This document shows positions 19,452-28,389 of a stretch of DNA of 41,137 bases, in pieces. This DNA comes from an uncultured Cytophagales bacterium. Lineage in GTDB: Bacteria; Bacteroidota; Bacteroidia; Cytophagales; UBA9547. The number at the start of each line of letters is the position of its first letter. The stretch's first letter is position 1. Below the pieces are notes generated by a model that did not search any database, was not told the origin of the DNA, and saw nothing but the letters and a program-made list of their open reading frames with translations. The translations under genes and the position numbers were made by a program. The stretch covers positions 1 to 41,137 of the forward strand of contig CAMFLX010000024.1 of the NCBI GenBank assembly GCA_945957555.1, given 5' to 3'.

Positions 19452-20153
19452 ATGTCAATCAGGTATTATCTTCAGCCAAATCCGATTACCCCAGATCCTA
19501 ACGATCAATCTGCAAGGGTACTCACCAATCAAACCTTTAGTGTAGACGACCTCATCAAGCTCATGCTCCGTCGCGGTAGTACGCTTACCGAGGCCGACAT
19601 CAGGGCTACGCTTTTCCTCCTTTTTAGGGTAGTTGTTGACGAAGTAAGGGAGGGCAATAGCGTCCTCCTTCCCATCTGCAATATCCGTCCAGGCATCACG
19701 GGAGTATTTACATCAGCCACTGATAGTTATGACAGCTCTCGTCATACGATCAAGGCTTCGATTTCAGCAGGTAATGAGCTCTATGCCAGTATGCAAACAG
19801 CACAGGTTGAAAAGGTACTCCAGCCTATGCCTTCACCCTATCTGCTGGAGTTTACTGATGTGGTTACTGGAGCAACCAACAGCAAGTTGAGCCCCGGTGG
19901 TATTGGGCAAATCGTAGGAGAGGAACTCAAGTTCAATCCTGCCAATGTTACTGATGGCATCTATTTTGTTGCGCTCGGTGATGGCTCAGAGGCCAAGGTT
20001 AGTGTTATCGCTAACCGTACAGAAGGCAAATTGGTGTTCAGCATCCCTGCAAGTTTACCTAAAGGAAGTTACAGACTTGAGGTGAGAAGAGCTTATGGGG
20101 TTGCCCTTACACTCCGTACGGGCACACTCATCGATCCCCTTATAGTGACATAG
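19452..20153 (+). CDS. HU-like DNA-binding / DUF4469 protein
   Basis: A 233-residue soluble protein with no signal peptide. The N-terminal ~120 residues have the HU-like pattern of the Bacteroidota 'HU-DNA_bdg' family ('F.VDDLIKLMLRRGSTLTEADI...L.LLFRVVVDEVREG..VLLPI'). The C-terminal ~100 residues have the Ig-like DUF4469 pattern (GGIGQIVGEELKFNPAN, 'G.Y.LEVRRAYG'). Such proteins are common, often multi-copy and of unknown role; nucleoid or phage-related binding has been suggested only by fold. Base composition is odd: 36 G/C in the 60 bases from 19561 (hand count), well above its neighbours, hinting at transfer. A terminator follows about 88 bases after the stop. Confidence 0.82.
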   Translation: MSIRYYLQPNPITPDPNDQSARVLTNQTFSVDDLIKLMLRRGSTLTEADIRATLFLLFRVVVDEVREGNSVLLPICNIRPGITGVFTSATDSYDSSRHTIKASISAGNELYASMQTAQVEKVLQPMPSPYLLEFTDVVTGATNSKLSPGGIGQIVGEELKFNPANVTDGIYFVALGDGSEAKVSVIANRTEGKLVFSIPASLPKGSYRLEVRRAYGVALTLRTGTLIDPLIVT

Positions 20154-20240
20154 ACCTTGGTTCAGAATCTTGGGCTTATCGTAGTATGGCCGAGTTCTTT
20201 GTTCAGTAAGTATACTCATCTAGTGTGGGTATAAAAGTTT

Positions 20241-20278
20241 TAGCCTTACAAAATCCGATTTTGTAAGGCTATTTTTTT
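20241..20278 (+). terminator. Rho-independent terminator after the HU-like gene
   Basis: Perfect 14-bp stem TAGCCTTACAAAAT / ATTTTGTAAGGCTA with a CCG loop (20255-20257), followed by seven T residues (20272-20278). The left arm is preceded by an A-run (AAAAG), so it may also work weakly on the other strand. Confidence 0.9.
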
Positions 20279-20670
20279 GAGTTTACGCAGCTAAAACTTG
20301 GAATTTAAGCCCGAGAAACTAAAAGTTTTGGCGGCATGACCAAATTGTTTTAGCTACCAAACCTTCAATGTTTAGCTGCATAAAAAAAAGTTTTAGCAGC
20401 CAAAACTACTTTCAGATGCTCGGAAAACTTTTTGAAGATAGTGCATAAACTTTTGTTGCTCGGGCTAAAAGACTCAGCGAATGATATTTCCCAAGTAAAA
20501 AACATTTAACTCGTTTCAACTAAATAATACGATTATAGGGTTTGAAACAATGTATGGCCAGTCCTCATCAGCTTTAAAAAATTTTATTAGGAATATGTTT
20601 ATAAAGTTACTACTTTTGAAACACATAGTAACCAAATTTTGGTATCTCGACTTGTTTAATTAAAATTTAT
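20279..20670. repeat. Gene-free region with phased GTTTTAGC-type repeats
   Basis: No coding sequence is evident across about 390 bases. The degenerate unit GTTTTAGCnnCC appears at 20325, 20347, 20370 and 20390 (steps 22, 23, 20 bases). It also appears within the preceding terminator at 20237 and in reverse as GCAGCTAAAAC at 20287-20297. An imperfect inverted repeat, TTTAAGCCCGAG... (20304-20328) with ...CTCGGGCTAAAA (20447-20470), encloses the array. The rest, to 20610, is AT-rich with nothing I can name; the promoter of the next operon follows. Confidence 0.6.
20590..20618 (+). promoter_or_regulatory. Candidate promoter of the RHS operon
   Basis: TACTTTTG at 20611-20618 matches the -7 box TAnnTTTG. 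The -33 position has only TTAG near 20587-20590 instead of TTTG, so it is weaker and may need an activator. The leader to the ATG at 20671 is about 45 bases and contains the short dyad ACCAAA-T-TTTGGT. Confidence 0.5.
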
Positions 20671-21180
20671 ATGAAGTTAACTAATGTTATTATCAGTACA
20701 GTTATATCATTGATTGTTGGTGTTGCTGTTTTCTATGCGACAAAGTTTTATCAAACTCCTAAAATCGGTTACGTTAAAGTTGGTGTACTCATGGAAAAGT
20801 ACCAAGGAATTATTGATGCTAGCAAGGCTTTTGAAGCAGACATGAAGGTCGCACAGTCAAATCTGGATACGGTGAAAAGCCGCTATATTGCTTTTCGCAA
20901 AACAAAACCCAGTCCTTCCCAGATTCATCAAGCAGAGCAAGAGCTTAATGAATATCAAATGAAGTTTTCTGATGATATGGGCAAACGAAGAAGTGAACTA
21001 AGTAAACCTAATATAGAGACTATTAACTCTTACATTGCCGATTACGGTAAGAAACACCATTATAAAATCATATTAGGTGCTACAGCAGACGGAAACATTT
21101 TGTATGCGGAAGAAGCGGATGATCTAACTCAAATAATATTGCAAGACCTCAATGAAATTTACAAGAAAAATAAGAACTAG
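20671..21180 (+). CDS. OmpH/Skp-like chaperone with membrane anchor
   Basis: A 169-residue protein. Residues 5-27 (NVIISTVISLIVGVAVFYAT) are a hydrophobic segment without an obvious cleavage site, so it is probably anchored in the inner membrane with its body in the periplasm. The remainder follows the OmpH/Skp plan: strand 'KIGYVKVGVLMEKYQG', a long charged coiled-coil (about 50-120) and C-terminal 'YGKKHHYKIILGATADGNILYA' strands. Skp-family proteins hold unfolded exported proteins. It is first in a set of genes for enormous exported RHS proteins, so a dedicated chaperone is a reasonable inference. It overlaps the next gene by 29 bases. Confidence 0.8.
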   Translation: MKLTNVIISTVISLIVGVAVFYATKFYQTPKIGYVKVGVLMEKYQGIIDASKAFEADMKVAQSNLDTVKSRYIAFRKTKPSPSQIHQAEQELNEYQMKFSDDMGKRRSELSKPNIETINSYIADYGKKHHYKIILGATADGNILYAEEADDLTQIILQDLNEIYKKNKN

Positions 21181-21778
21181 TATTTGTTTGCTTAGCATAT
21201 TTTTGTTGGTTTCCTGTAGCTATACCCCTGAAGAGTTGCTCTTGAAATTGAACAAAGACGAAAGATATGTGTCTTTGGCTCAGTCAGATATTTGTGCATA
21301 TTCATTACAGTGGTTGCCCAAAGAGTATTTGACAGCCATGGAGTTCCAAAGCCCCAAAGCCCCAAAGCCTGATTTGTTGGAAGAAAGGGAAAAGGACTAT
21401 GACCGATCTTATTATTTTAGGCTTAATTTGGAGCTTAAAAGCGGTGACAATGCCATGCTGAGCGGTGTTGGTTCAGTTCCTGAATATTCTGGGAAATGGA
21501 ATTACCTGACCTATGGGATGTTGAAAAATCTTTATGTTTTAACTGCCAGTTACGATACCATTTATCCAATGTTTTATACATTTCAAAATCCGCATATATA
21601 TAACAATAAGCTTAGTTTCTTATATGTGTTCAGTAAAACAAAGTTAGAAGCTCAAAAAGATAAAGGCTTCATGATGAAGTATAAGGATGAATTGTTTGCT
21701 CAGCGCGCATTTGACTTTGCTTTTCAAGACTTTGAAGCATTGACCCAGAAAAATTACAATTTGACAATTAAAAATTGA
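21152..21778 (+). CDS. Putative lipoprotein of unknown function
   Basis: A 208-residue protein with a lipoprotein-type N-terminus: basic MKFTRKIRTS, hydrophobic ICLLSIFLL, then VSCSY with the lipobox cysteine at residue 22. No known domain is recognised. The body is mixed alpha/beta and rich in Tyr and Phe. The ATG lies 29 bases inside the upstream chaperone gene, in another frame, so translation is probably coupled. Residues around 67-75 (QSPKAPKPD) come from three 8-base tandem repeats. The RHS shell gene begins 6 bases after the stop, suggesting an outer- or inner-membrane-attached helper of that system. Confidence 0.72.
   Translation: MKFTRKIRTSICLLSIFLLVSCSYTPEELLLKLNKDERYVSLAQSDICAYSLQWLPKEYLTAMEFQSPKAPKPDLLEEREKDYDRSYYFRLNLELKSGDNAMLSGVGSVPEYSGKWNYLTYGMLKNLYVLTASYDTIYPMFYTFQNPHIYNNKLSFLYVFSKTKLEAQKDKGFMMKYKDELFAQRAFDFAFQDFEALTQKNYNLTIKN
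21346..21369 (+). repeat. Three tandem 8-base repeats (CCAAAGCC) in coding sequence
   Basis: CCAAAGCC occurs three times without interruption (21346-21353, 21354-21361, 21362-21369). Because 8 is not a multiple of 3, gain or loss of a unit would frameshift the lipoprotein gene. Confidence 0.9.
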
Positions 21779-21784
21779 TACAAT

Positions 21785-24700
21785 ATGTTTTTGTTTTTTA
21801 GAAAATTCAGAAGACCTATCTCCTTGTTGATGTTGCTCCAAATATTGAGCACCTATATCCCAACACAGGCTACTTGGGCCCTTACCAGTGGTCCTTCACA
21901 TCCTGATGTATCTGGCTATCAATCTGCCGATGTTAATGACAACGTAAGTTTAAGTACTGGTGCTTTTAATTACAATATCCCGATTACGTCCATACCAGAG
22001 TACCCGATGTCCATAGGGTATCATAACGGAATGAACCCGGATCAGGAAGCATCTGCGTTTGGTTTTGGCTTTAGTGGTTTTTCTGGTGCGGTAACCCGAG
22101 ATATGATTGGTTTGCCTGATGACGTGAAAGGCGGTAATACCATTTATGATTGGAATAATGAAAAATTGTGGGGACTGGGGATTGGTGTGACCGCTTCCGT
22201 TGATTTTGCGAATGAAGCGCAGGAGTCTGATAATGTCCTTAGCATTACGAGTTTGGGAGGAAGTTTTAGTATGGATTACAATAATTATTCTGGATTCTCC
22301 ACTACTATGGGAGCTTCTTTAGGTTTTGAGGCTTATGGATTTACTGGAAGTGCAGGTATGGTTCAATCGAGCAATCCAAAAGAGGTTGGTTTGGACTTTT
22401 CTGTTGCTGATCCTTTTGTAGGAATTATACAATATCAGACTAACTTTAAACAGAATGGTGCTAAAATGACAGGTTTTGGCGCTTTTTTTCGAAATCAGCG
22501 TGATGCTTTAAAAGGTATGGTAAATGGTTTTACGAATTCCATAGAGCGCTTTGAATATCCAGGAACCTATAATTCATCAATTGCTCCCATTAATAACGTG
22601 AGTAAACTCAATAATAGTTTTGGTATTTCCGTTACGGTTCCATTTTCGGTTTCTCCTGTAGATTTTAGTGTGACTGGGAGATATTATCAAACTTATAATG
22701 AAACCATGTCCATAACCAAAAAAGCAATGGGGTATGGATATTTACAAACTTATGATCGTGCTAATGAAGATTTTATTGCGGATTATACTACAGAAGGGGA
22801 GATATATTTTGACAAGCAACGTCAGTTCACCAAAGCGCTTAACAATCCTTCATATATTCAAAAAGATAATTTCATTATATCTGCAGGAGGCTTGGGATTG
22901 GGTGCACAATTTGTTAGGGATGAATATGGGGAGTTTTCTCGCTATAGATTCCGATCTCAAGATAGAAATTTAGAGATATCTGTTCCAACCTCAGTAGTGG
23001 CTGCAGCGTTCAATCCGCCTTTAAAGCTTAAAACGCAGAGAAAAGAAGTGCTCAAATGGACTGCCGCAAGCAAGGCCGTGATCAACAGGAATTTGGATAT
23101 TTTGGCATTGCTGAAGAAATCTGACAATGTAGGAGATAAGGATTTTGACAATACCATATTTGTGGAACAGCAATTGGTGGATATGAATACCGATGTGCAG
23201 AAATACGAGCATAAGCCTGTGTTAAAAGCGAGAGGAGATCTTGCTGGAGATTTTAATTTTTCATCAGAGGGCTACAACGATTTTGGTGCCAATCGCTATA
23301 CAATAGAAAGTACTGGGGAAACTGGTGGGGAAAGGGCTTTCTTTTTGGGCGCTGAGTATAAAATTCCAGTGTTCTATCCTATGAAAAGCGTGAAAAAGGA
23401 TGGCGAGTATACCTTGGGGAATGGCAGCAAAACGATCAAAAGGGGCACCAATATTCAATACCGAACTTTCAATGAGATCGGAACCGTGAGTACACATCCC
23501 AGTAGTATTTATCAACATTACAAATACGATCCTCTTGCAGGAGATAAAGACAAGGTATTTTATTTGAAGGAGCCTGATGGGGCCTCATCACCAGCTGATG
23601 GACGTGAATATCATGAATATCAGGCTTATAACCCGTATAACGCGTTGTTGGCAAATAGTAATGTATCCAAAGACTTAATTGCAGATATAACTGTAAAAAA
23701 TGGGAATGGAATGACCTATGTGTTTAACTTACCTGTTTTTCAAAAAAGTGCGACCAATTTGTCGCTTTCTGGTAAAACGGAAGTTTCTAGTGTTGCCTTG
23801 AAAAACGTCAATGAAGCCCCAAAGAAAAATGCAGATAAGTATTATACTTATGATAGAGGCTCTAAGAAGGTTGATAGAAATAAATTAACGGTTAAGGAAG
23901 AGTATTGGTATCCGTATGCATGGCTACTTACGGCTATTGTCGGGCCTGATTATGTAGATTATGATGATATTCCAGGGCCAAGTGATGGAGATTTAGGTTA
24001 TTGGGTCAGATTTAAATATGTAAAAGTTGCCGATGATTATAGATGGAGGAACCCTTTTACGGGGATGAACCATTCTCCGGGTTTTATAGAGGACAAGGGG
24101 GATGATGCATACAGTGTATCCACAGGCACTAAAGAAATTTATTACTTGGAGCGTGTGGAATCCAAGAACTACATCAGTCAATATCAGTATGCGAAGCGTT
24201 TGGATGGTTTTGAGGCTAATGGTACCGGTGATCGCAATCTTGTAAATGGTGATGCTTATAATTCAACAATCCAAGCTCAACCAGCGGTTGATTATTCTAA
24301 TTTGGGGAATCAGGCATTGTTTGCAACTACAGAAGTAGCATTGTACAAAAAGAGGGCTAGCTACAAAAAGGGCTTTACTAGTTATAACGCCGACTTGGTT
24401 AGGAATAATGGTAATAATACAAAGCTTTCCTCTACTCGGTTTTTGTATGATTATTCGGTATCTAGTATGGTTCCAAATCAAATCAATACAACTAGAGCTA
24501 CAAAAATTAATAATGGCCAAGTCCCCTATCATGTTGATGCCAACTCTGGCTATCAAACAGGGAAACTTACTTTGCGAAAAGTGCAACAGTATGCTTACGA
24601 CGAACAAGGTACTGAGGTGGCTGTTCCTCCCTATAACCTTTCTTATAGTTTTGACGAAAATCCTGATTTAAATCCATCGTTTGATAACAATAGTTATGAT

Positions 24701-27700
24701 GGCTGGTTTAATTTTTCTAAAAATGCGAAGAGTGTTTTTGAAAACGTTGCAGGAAAGAGTCAAGTCGGATCTGTGAATGCTTACCAGCACTTTAATGAAT
24801 TGAATAAAGATGTAGCTGATGTTAACGCCAAATTGTATGCTTTGTCTTCGGTTTCTATACCCTCAGGCGGGAAAATCTCTGTAGAAATGGAGGCTTCGGG
24901 GTATGCCAAAGTGCAAAATAAAGATGCCTTTGTGATGCGTAAAGTGTCTGCTTTAAAACTTTTGGCTGATAATAAGTTGGAGATAGAGGTCGATATTAGT
25001 GATTTGCTTAAAGATGGAAAAAACTTAGGCAATGGAGGGAGCATTGGTCAGTCATTGTTTGATACTCAAGAAAAGTTATATGGAGAAATAGCCTTTTTGG
25101 AGAATAACAAAGGGGTCTTGGATTATTCTGACCATACCAAAATAACGGATGATTGTTATGTAAGTACTTTTGGGGAAGTGTTATCGGGTACTAAAACCCA
25201 AAAAATAGTTTTAGAAACGCGCAGAAACAGTGAAGTACCTTTTTTTAAGAGATTTTATGATTTTATGTACGATAAATCTTTTAAGATGCATGCACTCAAA
25301 AACTCACTAAACGTATTGAATTGTACGCCTCTTAGCTGTCCATCGATTGATGCCTCATCCATGTACGATGATAAAAACGAAACACCCATAGATGCGATTA
25401 TGAAAAGCATTAATAACCTCAAAAATTATTTTATAAGTGATGGAACGTTTGAGTGCCTCGTCAGGGAATGTTTTATGCTTAAGCCAAATGCGGCAGGAAA
25501 TTATACAGCCTTTGTACCGCATTTGTCATATCTCAGGACACCTGTGTACAAGGAGGTATATACAGGCAGCAGGGTCAAGTCTATTTCTTACTCAGATGAA
25601 TTTGCGTATTCCTCAAACTACGGTGCTGTAGATGGAAAACATAGTAATGTTTATAAAACAAATTATTATTATGACTCCAATAGTGATGGTACTGGCAAGT
25701 CGGAAGGTGTGGCTACGGTAGAGCCTGTGGGAGATAAATCATGTGTCATTCAGCCCTCTAATTTTGTGGGAGAAGGCTTTTTGCCGGCTCCGCGTATTAT
25801 TTATGCCAAGACTACCGTAGAAAATGGCTATGCGAAAAGAGAAAACGTGGCTGATGCTAATCCACAGGTTGTGTCTCGGCGAAAAGGAAAACAAGTATAT
25901 GAGTTCTATACCCCAAAAGATGCGGGCTATTCTTTTGAGGAAAACTTTAAGTCCCCAACCAGTCCTGCCATGAAAAGTGCAATAGGGGGGATAGGTATGT
26001 TTGGAATTTTGGCTTGGCTTCAACCATTCAAAGACAAGCCGAAGTGGCTGCGGTGGATCAAGATACCCATACCGATTCCAATTACAGTATTATGGAATAG
26101 ATCTGATAATTACTACGTTAAAAGTTACACCTATAAAGATGTGACAGACATGTATGGGGTGCTGAAAAGCAGGAAAAGTTTAAATTCTGAAGGCAAATAT
26201 GCCGATAAGGAAGAATATATCTATGCAGGAACTTCTGAAGCGGTTAAGCTTATTGATGGAACCCAGTCATCAAGTTCCACAAGCGCAGATCCGTATACCG
26301 ATGCCGCTAGGCTTAGTTATGCAATACCTGGTAGGTACGATCAAACTTGGGGAGAGTCGTTTCAGACTAAAGAATCTGCAATTACTTTAACTACGGCCTT
26401 ACTCATTCCTTATATGTATGCTGCTACCAATCGTAACTTTGCTTATACCAATATGAAATACTCTTATGTGCCACCTATCCTGAAACAAGTAAGTGCCGTT
26501 ACCTCTGAAGGTTTAGTAAGTGCTACTACCTACGATGCATTCGATTACTACACAGGCCAGGTGTTAGAGTCGACCTACAAAGACTCCAAAAACGAAAGTA
26601 AGATTACTAGAGTGGTACCTGCTTATTGGAAATACAAAGAATTAGGGCCTTATGATATTTCTGATGCCAATAGTAACATACTAGCGTCATCTACAGCAAG
26701 CTATCAGTATCTAGGGAACACTAGTGTTCCTGATAAGGTTTTGTCGGTATCAGCTACTCAGTGGGACTATCAGTCTTGGGGCTTAACAGATATCATGTTG
26801 CCGCGTATAGATGCTAGTGGGTTTCACGATGGATATACTAAATATGGCGCTCAGGAGCTTAACAGCGTATTTTTGACAAACGGTGTTACAAGCAGAAGTA
26901 CTGGGGTAAGCAGTAAGCTCAATGGGGGCTGGAATTTCCTCAATAAACATATTGGCGCAGGTAAGTTTTATAGGCCTTCAAGGTCTTATTTATACGAAGC
27001 AGACAAGGGCGCTGATGCAACCTTTACGATTACTCCATTTAATTTTACGGGTGCTAATACGACTTGGAAGCAAGTTGGAGAGACTACGCTGTATGATATT
27101 TTTGGGAATGTCATCGAAACTAAAGATATTTTGGGAAAGTATTCTGCGCAGCATCTAGGTTACGACTATGAAATGGCCACTTCATCAGCAGCCAATTCTA
27201 AAAGTGAAGCCTTTGTGCATGAAGGTGCAGAAAACCTATACCGTACCAAGTCTGGTTCTACCACCACGGACTATTTGGAACATTCCGGTTTAACCTTAAA
27301 TGCGGCTCAAATATTCGGAGTGGCCACCAAACAACAGGCCGATGAAGCTTACACTATGAATTTTACGGATCTTACGGCTACAGGCGCAGGCTCTATGGAA
27401 GTGGAGATCTGTTCTCAAATATCTGGGGTAACGGCCAATGTGCCTGTGGCGAGATATAATGCTACGTTTACCAATGGTGCCACAAGGAAGTTGCTCTTGT
27501 ATTACGATGAACTCAAAAATCCATATCTTCTTACCGATAGGATGGAGAAGTATGATGCCTTTTATGCTTTTAACAATCCGACAGCGGGTTGCCTTTGGGG
27601 AACTAAGCTCATGTTCAGCAAAGCAAGATTGACCAGCTTGACATTGGATAATACCTTTAGTAATTCAAACTTTACAAGTTCGGCTCCAGTGTTTAAGTAC

Positions 27701-28300
27701 CAGATAACCTGTAACGTCGCGTCCAAAAATTATGTGTTGCCTTCTCTGAAAAGTTTGGTCAATCCACATACAGGAGACTATTGCTTTGCGACTGCAGGTG
27801 GGGCAACAGGGCTCAAGTTTACGGTATTGAAGTCGAGTATCCCTGCTGCGGAATTTTACAGAAAGTATACAGCAATGGTATGGGTGCATAAGAGCAGTAG
27901 TCTCACCAAGTTGGTATTGCAGACTTCTAGCACCAATAAGATAGAAGCGAGTTCGCAGAGTCCGTATCTGGAAGTTGGCAATTGGGTCTTGCTAAGGGCT
28001 GATTTGGAGGCACCCTTAAGTACATCTGCAGATAACAAAATTGAAGCTTATGTATATAATGCGGCCAGTTCTGGACTGAGTATTTACGATGATTTTAGAG
28101 TAGGGCCTTATCAATCCATGATCAGCGCCTCGGTATATGATCAGAAATATGGTCGTACCACAGCGATATTGGATGAGAATAATTTTGCTTCATTCTTTTA
28201 CTATGATGGTAGGGGCAGAAACATTGAAAGTAAAGCTGAAGTGGCCAATGTCGGTGTGAAAACGGTGACGAAACATTTGTATAACGATCAAAAAAAATAA
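21785..28300 (+). CDS. RHS/SpvB-like shell protein (exported, 2171 aa)
   Basis: Starts with a signal-type N-terminus (basic MFLFFRKFRR, hydrophobic ISLLMLLQIL). The segment at about residues 38-117 matches the Bacteroidota RHS head: 'SGPSHPDV.GY', 'GAFNYNIPITSIPEYPMSIGY', DQEAS, then GLPDD. Membrane-barrel-like and beta-rich regions fill the middle. Near residues 1995-2110 a carbohydrate-binding-module-like (CBM4/9) stretch ends in 'IYDDFRVGP'. The last residues (about 2118-2165) read 'YDQKYGRTTAILDENNFASFFYYDGRGRNIES', i.e. a YD unit, and then it stops. It has no RHS core or toxin tip; those are in the giant protein two genes downstream. Likely the N-terminal half of a split shell (TcB-like). 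6 bases after the lipoprotein gene. Confidence 0.82.
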   Translation: MFLFFRKFRRPISLLMLLQILSTYIPTQATWALTSGPSHPDVSGYQSADVNDNVSLSTGAFNYNIPITSIPEYPMSIGYHNGMNPDQEASAFGFGFSGFSGAVTRDMIGLPDDVKGGNTIYDWNNEKLWGLGIGVTASVDFANEAQESDNVLSITSLGGSFSMDYNNYSGFSTTMGASLGFEAYGFTGSAGMVQSSNPKEVGLDFSVADPFVGIIQYQTNFKQNGAKMTGFGAFFRNQRDALKGMVNGFTNSIERFEYPGTYNSSIAPINNVSKLNNSFGISVTVPFSVSPVDFSVTGRYYQTYNETMSITKKAMGYGYLQTYDRANEDFIADYTTEGEIYFDKQRQFTKALNNPSYIQKDNFIISAGGLGLGAQFVRDEYGEFSRYRFRSQDRNLEISVPTSVVAAAFNPPLKLKTQRKEVLKWTAASKAVINRNLDILALLKKSDNVGDKDFDNTIFVEQQLVDMNTDVQKYEHKPVLKARGDLAGDFNFSSEGYNDFGANRYTIESTGETGGERAFFLGAEYKIPVFYPMKSVKKDGEYTLGNGSKTIKRGTNIQYRTFNEIGTVSTHPSSIYQHYKYDPLAGDKDKVFYLKEPDGASSPADGREYHEYQAYNPYNALLANSNVSKDLIADITVKNGNGMTYVFNLPVFQKSATNLSLSGKTEVSSVALKNVNEAPKKNADKYYTYDRGSKKVDRNKLTVKEEYWYPYAWLLTAIVGPDYVDYDDIPGPSDGDLGYWVRFKYVKVADDYRWRNPFTGMNHSPGFIEDKGDDAYSVSTGTKEIYYLERVESKNYISQYQYAKRLDGFEANGTGDRNLVNGDAYNSTIQAQPAVDYSNLGNQALFATTEVALYKKRASYKKGFTSYNADLVRNNGNNTKLSSTRFLYDYSVSSMVPNQINTTRATKINNGQVPYHVDANSGYQTGKLTLRKVQQYAYDEQGTEVAVPPYNLSYSFDENPDLNPSFDNNSYDGWFNFSKNAKSVFENVAGKSQVGSVNAYQHFNELNKDVADVNAKLYALSSVSIPSGGKISVEMEASGYAKVQNKDAFVMRKVSALKLLADNKLEIEVDISDLLKDGKNLGNGGSIGQSLFDTQEKLYGEIAFLENNKGVLDYSDHTKITDDCYVSTFGEVLSGTKTQKIVLETRRNSEVPFFKRFYDFMYDKSFKMHALKNSLNVLNCTPLSCPSIDASSMYDDKNETPIDAIMKSINNLKNYFISDGTFECLVRECFMLKPNAAGNYTAFVPHLSYLRTPVYKEVYTGSRVKSISYSDEFAYSSNYGAVDGKHSNVYKTNYYYDSNSDGTGKSEGVATVEPVGDKSCVIQPSNFVGEGFLPAPRIIYAKTTVENGYAKRENVADANPQVVSRRKGKQVYEFYTPKDAGYSFEENFKSPTSPAMKSAIGGIGMFGILAWLQPFKDKPKWLRWIKIPIPIPITVLWNRSDNYYVKSYTYKDVTDMYGVLKSRKSLNSEGKYADKEEYIYAGTSEAVKLIDGTQSSSSTSADPYTDAARLSYAIPGRYDQTWGESFQTKESAITLTTALLIPYMYAATNRNFAYTNMKYSYVPPILKQVSAVTSEGLVSATTYDAFDYYTGQVLESTYKDSKNESKITRVVPAYWKYKELGPYDISDANSNILASSTASYQYLGNTSVPDKVLSVSATQWDYQSWGLTDIMLPRIDASGFHDGYTKYGAQELNSVFLTNGVTSRSTGVSSKLNGGWNFLNKHIGAGKFYRPSRSYLYEADKGADATFTITPFNFTGANTTWKQVGETTLYDIFGNVIETKDILGKYSAQHLGYDYEMATSSAANSKSEAFVHEGAENLYRTKSGSTTTDYLEHSGLTLNAAQIFGVATKQQADEAYTMNFTDLTATGAGSMEVEICSQISGVTANVPVARYNATFTNGATRKLLLYYDELKNPYLLTDRMEKYDAFYAFNNPTAGCLWGTKLMFSKARLTSLTLDNTFSNSNFTSSAPVFKYQITCNVASKNYVLPSLKSLVNPHTGDYCFATAGGATGLKFTVLKSSIPAAEFYRKYTAMVWVHKSSSLTKLVLQTSSTNKIEASSQSPYLEVGNWVLLRADLEAPLSTSADNKIEAYVYNAASSGLSIYDDFRVGPYQSMISASVYDQKYGRTTAILDENNFASFFYYDGRGRNIESKAEVANVGVKTVTKHLYNDQKK

Positions 28301-28389
28301 GTACTGACCTGTTTGGAGATGAACGCCGCAAATCAAAGAGTTCGCGAGTTTAGATCTAAAGAGTGTCAGGCGCTTTAAAGCAATATAAT

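Noticed and set aside
20325-20401. CRISPR array
   Set aside because: The recurring unit is about 10-12 bases, degenerate, with spacing of only 20-23 bases and no cas genes; not a CRISPR array.
28363-28389. GTG start for the small exported protein
   Set aside because: The next in-frame ATG at 28390 opens a proper signal peptide; nine extra residues before it would disturb it.
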